This document shows positions 58,001 to 64,000 of a DNA stretch of 64,000 nucleotides, piece after piece. The stretch is taken from positions 403,398,790 through 403,462,789 of the forward strand of contig NC_057811.1 of the NCBI RefSeq assembly GCF_018294505.1. Reading direction: 5' to 3'. Origin of the DNA: Triticum aestivum. Taxonomy: Eukaryota; Streptophyta; Magnoliopsida; Poales; Poaceae. The notes beneath the pieces were generated by a model. It saw nothing but the letters and a program-made list of their open reading frames with translations. It was not told where the DNA came from and ran no database searches. The position numbers and the translations under genes are program-made. Every line of letters starts with the position of its first letter. Within the stretch, counting starts at the first letter, position 1.

Positions 58001-58388
58001 GGGGTAACGGGAGACCCGCAGTACAGAATGACAACAGTGGATCTCAACAATCTTGCGTCTGCAGACAAACCATTCGTCCTAGCCAATGATGTGGCACATG
58101 TTTTCTATGTGAAGGACATGTCTACCAAGCCGATAAAAAAAAGATAAGAAAGCGAATGCATCATACGATGAGCCAAAGCGCCACATAGTTCTTTCTGGGA
58201 AGAGAAACATCGCGGGAGTGGATTACAAGACAGACATGTCAGAAGATTATGAAAAGTTTGATGAAATTGCTTCATTCACAGTGAATATTGACCCGAGCAT
58301 CCAGTTAAATGATGAAGATTTTCCATGGCTACAGCGCAAAGGGACACACGCGAAGAAAAAGTTTCACACCCAAAGATCTGGGATGTGA
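55044..58388 (+). pseudogene. CACTA TNP2-type transposase, three lesions
   Basis: Transposase of the En/Spm TNP2 family, which cuts and joins the element ends. Start MKMSRQWMYDDRCSPEFING at 55044. Order: Transpos_assoc-like N domain with a Cys/His zinc site (CPCAGCKNDH, 55161 onward), an acidic linker, the Transposase_21 domain (HACPNDCILYRGEYEDLNAC; LSADGINPFGEQSS; DLPYWKDLEVRSAIDVMHV), a DUF4218-like part (HLCEEINVLGPVFLHNMFPF; FERFMGVLKKYVHNRARPEG) and a DUF4216-like tail (YGYIEDIWELDYGRG). It is broken by an in-frame TGA at 55962-55964 (after NKEHAKVM), a one-base loss near 56326 and a slip in the A run at about 58135-58142. After the last slip the frame closes at TGA 58386-58388. Apart from these it is full length (about 1115 codons), so the copy died recently. 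Confidence 0.9.
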
Positions 58389-59290
58389 TCGGCTTCACTA
58401 TCATCACTTTCTTCTGTGTTTCACACCCAGGAGGGAATCTCTGTAATAGTTAGGGTAGTTATGTGTTTTGGCATTTGAAACGCGAAGAAATTTTATGTGC
58501 AAACAAATTCTTTCATGCATTTACTGATTTTTTCAGCTAAATGACCCTGAAATTGAAAAGCATTTCAAATGAACTCAGAAAAGGTTGAAAGTTGGCATGG
58601 TATCATAATTTCACCCACATAGCATGTGCAAAAAAGTAGAGAGGGTTACCGCAAAAACTGGATGCACTTCGTGTACAAAATGGACAATCTCTTTCGAAGT
58701 ATCAGAGTTTCGGACGAAAACTCATCTCTTACAAAGGCATTTCATTTTTTAAATAACCTAAGCATTATCAAATTGAATATAATGATAAAACACACTAATA
58801 TTAAACATAAGAAAAAAGAATCACTGAAAAATCTATTTTCAAAGTTAATTTATTCACAAACTAGTGATTCACACAAATTTTAAATAATTCAAAATTTAAA
58901 CTATTCAAATTTGAAAACTACCGGCACTAACAGAAAGTTTGTAATTTTTTGTACGTAAAGCAAAAATATTCACAAATAAACTCTAAATACAGCAAAAAAC
59001 AACTCAAAAATAAATAAAACAAAAATAAATAAAGAAAAAAATAAGAAAATAAAAAAGCCCGCCTACTGGGCCAGAGCGGCCTGCATACGACTAGAAACCG
59101 AACGTGTTGTTGGGCCAGGATGCAGGCCCGCAAAGGCCCAGTAGGCCCATAGGGCAGCACAAAACAGGTGGGCCCAGTAGGCCTGCTTTGGAGAGGAGCT
59201 CGAGAGAGCTACCGCACTGGGGCTTATAAACCAGTGCGGACGCCCCTCGGCTAGCGAGGTGGGACTAAACTTGCCGCACCGCACCTGCGC
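58389..59290. other. CACTA inter-gene spacer, AT-rich
   Basis: No protein-like frame; runs of A/T and a stretch (gcatttcaaatgaactcaga) that I recognise as common in Triticeae CACTA elements. Probably the 3' UTR of TNP2 and spacer. Confidence 0.55.
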
Positions 59291-59475
59291 CAGCGCACCC
59301 CTTTATTACCGGGTCGTGGCTCCAACCGGTAGTAAAGGGTGGGTCTTTAGTACCGGTTGGTGCCACCACCCGGTACTAAAGGTGTGCGTTTCCCGCCGCT
59401 TGGCCTGGCCAAAATAGACCTTTAGTACCGGTTGGTGGCTCCAACCGGTACTAAAGGGGGGTTCTATATAAGAAA
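59291..59475 (+). promoter_or_regulatory. Internal cluster of subterminal motifs plus TATA box ahead of the second CACTA gene
   Basis: Several copies of tttagtaccggttggtg and inverted accaaccggtactaaag (59306-59460) are followed at once by a TATA box ttctatataaga (59461-59472). This repeats the arrangement of the left end (53803-54045). Confidence 0.7.
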
Positions 59476-59575
59476 ACACTTCAAAAAAAATTCAGTTTCA
59501 CATCTCTCCCTCTGCTTCTTCTCCTCTGCCCCGTCGCCGCCGCCCCTCGTCGCCGTCCGTCGCAGTCGCCGCCCT

Positions 59576-59851
59576 NNNNNNNNNNNNNNNNNNNNNNNNN
59601 NNNNNNNNNNNNNNNNNNNNNNNNNNNNNNNNNNNNNNNNNNNNNNNNNNNNNNNNNNNNNNNNNNNNNNNNNNNNNNNNNNNNNNNNNNNNNNNNNNNN
59701 NNNNNNNNNNNNNNNNNNNNNNNNNNNNNNNNNNNNNNNNNNNNNNNNNNNNNNNNNNNNNNNNNNNNNNNNNNNNNNNNNNNNNNNNNNNNNNNNNNNN
59801 NNNNNNNNNNNNNNNNNNNNNNNNNNNNNNNNNNNNNNNNNNNNNNNNNNN
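59576..59851. other. Assembly gap, 276 N
   Basis: Run of N inside GC-rich, CCG/CGT-repeated sequence that probably resisted sequencing. The size may be nominal. Frames that cross it are meaningless. Confidence 1.
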
Positions 59852-59947
59852 ACGCCCCGTCTCCATCCCCGTCGCCATCGCCCGTCGTCGTCCCCGTCGC
59901 CGCCCCCCGTTGCCTCGCCGCGGCGAGCTCCTGCCCGCCGCCATGTC

Positions 59948-60240
59948 CACACACACACACACATTGTTTTTTGTTTTTTAGTTATAAATTTTAGTTATAG
60001 AAATTTTTCTGTTTTTTAGTTATAGAAATATCTATAGAAATGTTAGAAATTTTTCTGTTTTTTAGTTATAGGAATATTAGAAATGTTATAGAAATGTTAT
60101 AGAAATGTTATAAATTTTTCTGTTTTTTAGTTATAGAAATATTTATAGAAATGTTAGCAATTTTTATGTTTTTTAGTTATAGAAATATTAGAAATGTGAT
60201 AGAAATGTTAGAAATTTTAGAATTAGTTTTAGCTAGATGA
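59948..60240. repeat. AC microsatellite and AT-rich tandem array
   Basis: About 18 bases of alternating AC at 59949-59966, then irregular tandem copies of a roughly 55-65-base unit containing ttttctgttttttagttata and atagaaatgttagaaat. Likely within the leader or first intron of the second CACTA gene. Confidence 0.75.
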
Positions 60241-60391
60241 ATTAGATTAATGTCAAATTATTAGACGATGATCGATGTTATAATTTTAGTTATAGAATTT
60301 TTTTAGAATTTGCATACAGAATTTTAGTTATCACAATCCAATCATTTAAAAAATGTTACTTTTTGCGGGCATACAGTATTTGTTCTCGACG

Positions 60392-60820
60392 ATGCCCGGC
60401 CCGCATCCTCGCCGTCGACCCGTTCGCGACGACGTCCGGCTGACCCATGTCCGGGACTGGGCTCCGCCGGGCTGGCACTGGGAGGTGCTACCTGGAGGGG
60501 CGCGCCGCTTGGTGAGGAACCCGGCCTCGGATCCCGTTGTCAACCCTGATCTCCTTTGGTGGCGTTCGCGTGGGCCACATTCGGTGCAGAGGGAGCCGGC
60601 CCCGCCGGAGGTGGTGCGTCGCCGTGTTAGGGAGGAGGACGAGCACGTCCATCGCTACATGGCTTCTATGGACGTCAGGTTCTCCAATACCTGGCAGGTT
60701 CTTTGGGCAGATGGCCAGAGATATGATCCTATGATGGTTCCTTCTCTTTGGGTGTCCACCGCCCACGCCCGAGGAACCGCGAGTGGCCTAGATTCTTCTG
60801 TAGTATTCGATCTTTATTAG
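60392..60820 (+). CDS. CACTA-borne 142-residue ORF, function unknown
   Basis: An open frame from the ATG at 60392 starts MPGPHPRRRPVRDD and has a basic N terminus, a Trp-rich core (LTHVRDWAPPGWHWEVLPGG; DLLWWRSRGPHS) and an ordered C half (VHRYMASMDVRFSNTWQVLW). I recall this protein from other wheat-type CACTA elements, upstream of the Transposase_24-like gene, but no function is known to me. It may be the first exon of that gene or a separate protein. No lesions seen. Confidence 0.6.
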   Translation: MPGPHPRRRPVRDDVRLTHVRDWAPPGWHWEVLPGGARRLVRNPASDPVVNPDLLWWRSRGPHSVQREPAPPEVVRRRVREEDEHVHRYMASMDVRFSNTWQVLWADGQRYDPMMVPSLWVSTAHARGTASGLDSSVVFDLY

Positions 60821-60829
60821 CTACCTAGC

Positions 60830-60935
60830 CAGTGATGTATTCGATATATAATATTCGAGATGATGTATTCGAGATTATATATTATTCGAGACGATGTATT
60901 CGAGATTATATATTATTCGAGACGATGCATATTAT
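60830..60935. repeat. Tandem repeat, unit about 33 bp
   Basis: Three units of gatgtattcgagattatatattattcgaga type, with the first diverged. Lies between the 142-residue ORF and the next exon. Confidence 0.8.
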
Positions 60936-61035
60936 GTACTATATGATTTAGTTTTTCCTTATTGATTGCATCCATGCATTGTAATTTGAATACTAAATTG
61001 TTTTATATTTCTTCTAGATTAGTTAAATAAAAGCT

Positions 61036-63925
61036 ATGGCGGACAATACTGGCAGAGAGGGAGAAGAGGCCCTGTTCGAGATCGTACGCAGCCCTAACAG
61101 GCCAGATGATCTGAATGAAGCAGATGACAGCTCCCAATATCTGAACAATACTGGGGAGGGTGATGATAAGATATTCAATCTCGACGACCGAGCTGATGAA
61201 GTCATGAACTATGATTATGATTATGATGACGCGGACAATGATTATGATGACGAATACAATGTTGATCTTGAAATAACAAAGACTACCGGCGAGGTATATT
61301 TATATAAGTAGGCATCTAGTGATCATCACATGTTTTTTTGATTTGAAGATATATTAACGAATCGATCTTTCTTCTTTCAGCCCTCCGAATCGAGCAAATC
61401 TGCTTCTACAGACAGCAGGAAAAAGCGAGGCCCGGGCAAAAAGTTGAAGGAGGGTGTAAAGTACAACATCGATTCCATCAAAGATAGTGGCGAACCCCTC
61501 ACGCCTAAGATCATTGCGAACAAGTTCGTTCGTCAGTGCGGAGTTCTTGTGAAGGACCAACTGACGATCTCCATTCATGAATGGAAAGAGCCAAAAACTA
61601 AACGTCCAGATGTTACTTGGGTCGACGACAGAGCAAAAGAAAAGCTTTGGGAATCTTTGATGGAACATTTCACCCTACCAGATTATTTCACTGATGCAGA
61701 TGTGTAGAAAGTCAAGGACGCTGCTCTTAAGAAGATGGCAATTGCATTCAACACCCACAAGAAAATTGTATGGGCCAACTACGTCGATGCAGAAAGGAAG
61801 ACTCCAGAATTCAAGGGAACACTGGAGAAGCAAAGAGAACACTGGCCCGCTTTCGTGAAATTCAAGGAATCATAATTATCTAAGGAACGGTCGAGAAAAA
61901 ACAAGGCCAATGCCGCAAAAAAGACGCAGTTCCATAGGCTGGGGCCAGGTGGCTACGCGGTGGCAATGCCTAAGTGGGATAAGTCTGAGCAAGAGATGGA
62001 GGATGCAGGGGTCACTCCGGTTACTAGGAGCTGGCCCCCCAGGTGCAGAACTTGGTTCTATGCACATGGGGGGGGCGTTGGACCCAAAGACAGGCCTGGT
62101 TTTGAAGAAGGCAAGTCTAAAAGGAGCTGAACAAAAGTTACTTGAGAAGATGCTCGAAAGGGGGTGTTCACGCCCAACAGAGAGAATGACGAGCTTACGC
62201 GCGCCCTGGGAAATCCTTAACACCCGGGAAGAACACGAGGCAAGGGCGTTATTCCCTGGTATGAGGGCTTTTCAAAATGGAACGACGACTACAGGTGCCG
62301 TGCAAGAAAGAAGATGGAGGAGGAGAAGAAGAGGAAGCTGGAGGAGGAGCATAGGAAGCAGGACGTAGAACACCTTCAAGGCCTAGAAGCAAGGCACGCG
62401 GACTTGGCACTCAAATTCCAGCGGCAGCAGTAGCAGATCGACTCACTTAGCCAGGAAAGGGGGTCTCAGCAGTGGCAGCAGCTAGCGGATGATCGTCCAA
62501 CATTGGATAGCACCGTCCCATCCATGCCGAGAAGCAGCGTTGGTTCCGCCCCGGGCGACGCACTGCTGGATAGATACCCTGTGGATGACATCATAGAGAA
62601 CACTAACTGTGAGCTACACTTCAAAATGAAGAACATATCCATGAAGGTGGCGGACACCGTTGATTTTACAAATCCCCCCGAAGCAAGCTTCCATTGCAAC
62701 GCGATTCCAGCGGGCTATGCTCGTGTCTTGGTTGATGAGGTGGTGGACCAATATTCGGGGCTAGAACTTGACATTCCTGGAGGTGACGACGAGCACACAC
62801 TGGGAGAGGCCATACATCGTATCATCCTATGGAGAAAGGATTGCATCATCTTTCGAAGGCCACCGACACCGCGCCAGCCGACTCCTCCTCGAAGTCCGCC
62901 ACCGAGTCAGCAGACTCCCGCTCCTCCAAGTCCACGAATGCGTGAGCCGACTCCTCCTCGAAGTCCGCCACTGTGTCAGCAGACTCCCGCTCCTCCAAGT
63001 TCACCAATGCGTGAGCAGACTCCTGCTCCAACTCAGCCACGTCAGCCGTCTCCGCCGCCTCAGCAATCGCAGAAGAGACACGCCGCAGCTATGGTGCGTA
63101 GCGGTACGAGTCGAGGTAGTACAGGAGGTACAGGCGGAGGCAAGCGATATAAATATGGTCCAACCCTCGTCCTCTTCCTCAGAGGCCTTACGACATGACC
63201 GAGGAGCAAAACAATGCCATAGTGCGGGCCCAAGTGGACGCCCATTTTGGACCGAAACCGGCACCGCCGCCAAGGGAGAAAGTGCCTGAGAAAGTTATTG
63301 ACCACTTTATTCATATGGCAAGAAAACCAGCTCCCAAGCCTGTTGACTCAGACTATGAGCGCCAAATCCGGAAGGCACATCGAGCACGACTACAAAAAGA
63401 AGCGAGCTCGAGCTCGAGCCAACAAGCAGCTGCCAAAAAATACGGGAAAACCGTTCCCCAGCTGGGAGAATAGGCGGCGCAATCGATCCCCCCGCTTGTT
63501 GTGCCAACAACACATGAGAGTACGCACGCCCAATATTATTGTGGGCAAACCGTTAACGTTCCCCAGCTGGGCAATGTGGTAATAACCGAGGAGCATATAA
63601 TGCAGGCTGAAATGCTCAAGATCACTGTTGGACAACTCCTCGAGATCGAGCCCATGTCTCCGCTTAGAGAGGAGGAAATAAAACGGAAATATGTCCGAGG
63701 CCAACCTTTGGTCGAGCCAAACGAGGTCAATAACCTCCCAACGAGAATGTATGAATTGCATCAGTGGTACATGAACATTACCAAGAGTTCCAATCGAGAG
63801 TCCCTCATGGTGAATGTCAAGGAGGAGCATTACTTCCATGAGCTATGTCTGTTGAGTATTCAGAACTATTTCAGTTATTCAATCAAGATGCACTCGTCAA
63901 ATTTATCGTCAGTTGTTATTGTCTG
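61036..63925 (+). pseudogene. CACTA second gene (TnpA / Transposase_24-like), several lesions
   Basis: Probable DNA-binding partner of the transposase. Exon 1 is 61036-61293 (MADNTGREGEEALFEIVRSP, then an Asp/Tyr repeat NYDYDYDDADNDYDDEY). The GT-AG intron is 61294-61380 (acceptor ttctttcag). Exon 2 carries a basic patch KKRGPGKKLKEG, then a region resembling plant Ptta/En/Spm Transposase_24 (FVRQCGVLVKDQLTISIHEW; VKDAALKKMAIAFNTHKKIV), a coiled coil (RARKKMEEEKKRKLEEEHRK), and a Pro-rich stretch coded by 69-base tandem repeats. Lesions are TAG 61705, TAA 61873, frameshifts near 62070 and 62160, TAA near 62218, TAG near 62430, a shift near 63165, TAG 63471 and a shift near 63841. The last visible exon ends at a clean donor (tct/gtaagtg, 63926), so more exons follow outside the window. 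In related elements I expect a Ulp1-like C-terminal part there. Confidence 0.75.
62878..63015. repeat. 69-bp coding tandem repeat, two copies
   Basis: 62878-62946 and 62947-63015 both read ccgactcctcctcgaagtcc ... gctcctccaagt... aatgcgtgag with few changes, encoding PTPPRSPP..QQTPAPPS repeats. A partial third unit follows. Confidence 0.85.
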
Positions 63926-64000
63926 TAAGTGATTTCTTTCTGTAACTTAAGTCTCAAGCTAGCTGTGGTGATCATTTTGATCAATCATTACCTGTAATTA

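Larger units (their letters stand above)
53782..64000 (+). mobile_element. CACTA (En/Spm) transposon, left end and most of body; right end off window
   Basis: The terminus cactagtagaaaaaggg at 53782 directly follows CAG, the likely 3-base target duplication. Subterminal motifs (ttagtaccggttcgtg and inverted copies) follow. The body holds a small coiled-coil/membrane ORF, a TNP2-type transposase gene and a second gene with a Transposase_24-like region. No inverted terminus ccctttttctactagtg was found before 64000, so the element exceeds 10.2 kb. Both main genes carry stops or frameshifts. Confidence 0.92.

Noticed and set aside
59432..60019. Long frames across the N gap
   Set aside because: They are open only because the 276 N bases carry no stops.
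61910..62368. 152-codon frame as a separate gene
   Set aside because: It is partly the correct frame and partly a shadow of the broken second CACTA gene. Frameshifts near 62070 and 62160 explain it.
1..64000. tRNA, rRNA or microRNA genes
   Set aside because: No cloverleaf or rRNA-like sequence was recognised. The tRNA-like matches are only the short retrotransposon primer sites, and hairpins lie inside transposons.

Overview
This window is plant nuclear DNA, almost certainly from a Triticeae grass (wheat, Aegilops, barley or a close relative). The evidence is the repeat content: Angela-type copia LTR retrotransposons, Athila-lineage gypsy elements with tRNA-Asp primer sites, Stowaway, hAT and Mutator MITEs, PIF/Harbinger elements and a large CACTA element, packed around one ordinary host gene with introns. 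Nothing bacterial or viral was seen. All calls come from reading the sequence; no database search was run, and difference counts are by eye.

Layout. (1) 1-5.6 kb: the first five exons of a HAK/KUP potassium transporter on the minus strand (ATG at 2562, last visible exon ends at 1166, rest off the left edge), with MITEs in its fifth intron and upstream region, followed by non-coding DNA holding several local duplications. (2) 6.1-31.7 kb: a three-level nest. Gypsy element S (minus, 6132-31686, target duplication gtagg) was hit in its 5' LTR by gypsy element T (plus, 15020-31126). T was hit in its 3' LTR by an Angela copia element A (minus, 22104-30642, target duplication ctact). S codes for gag, protease and an extra 342-residue protein but no reverse transcriptase. 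T codes for one protein of about 450 residues and no pol. A has a ruined gag-pol. (3) 31.7-42.8 kb: intergenic DNA with TIR elements, including a PIF/Harbinger element flanked by TTA (37293-38921), MITEs and diverged tandem duplications. (4) 42.9-53.1 kb: a second PIF/Harbinger element whose Myb/SANT-like ORF is split by Angela element B (plus, 44191-52768, target duplication gcggt). A truncated third Harbinger-like element lies against it as an inverted repeat. (5) 53.8 kb to the right edge: a CACTA (En/Spm) element with a TNP2-type transposase gene, a small coiled-coil/membrane ORF, a second gene of the TnpA/Transposase_24 type, and a 276-base N gap.

How the parts work together. The only probable host gene is the potassium transporter. 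The mobile elements are mostly dead or dependent on help in trans. Three patterns deserve attention: the two independently inserted Angela copies share the same gag stop codons and the same reverse-transcriptase frameshifts; gypsy element S carries an LTR-like promoter inside its body just ahead of its extra ORF; and the CACTA element repeats its subterminal motifs and a TATA box in front of its second gene.
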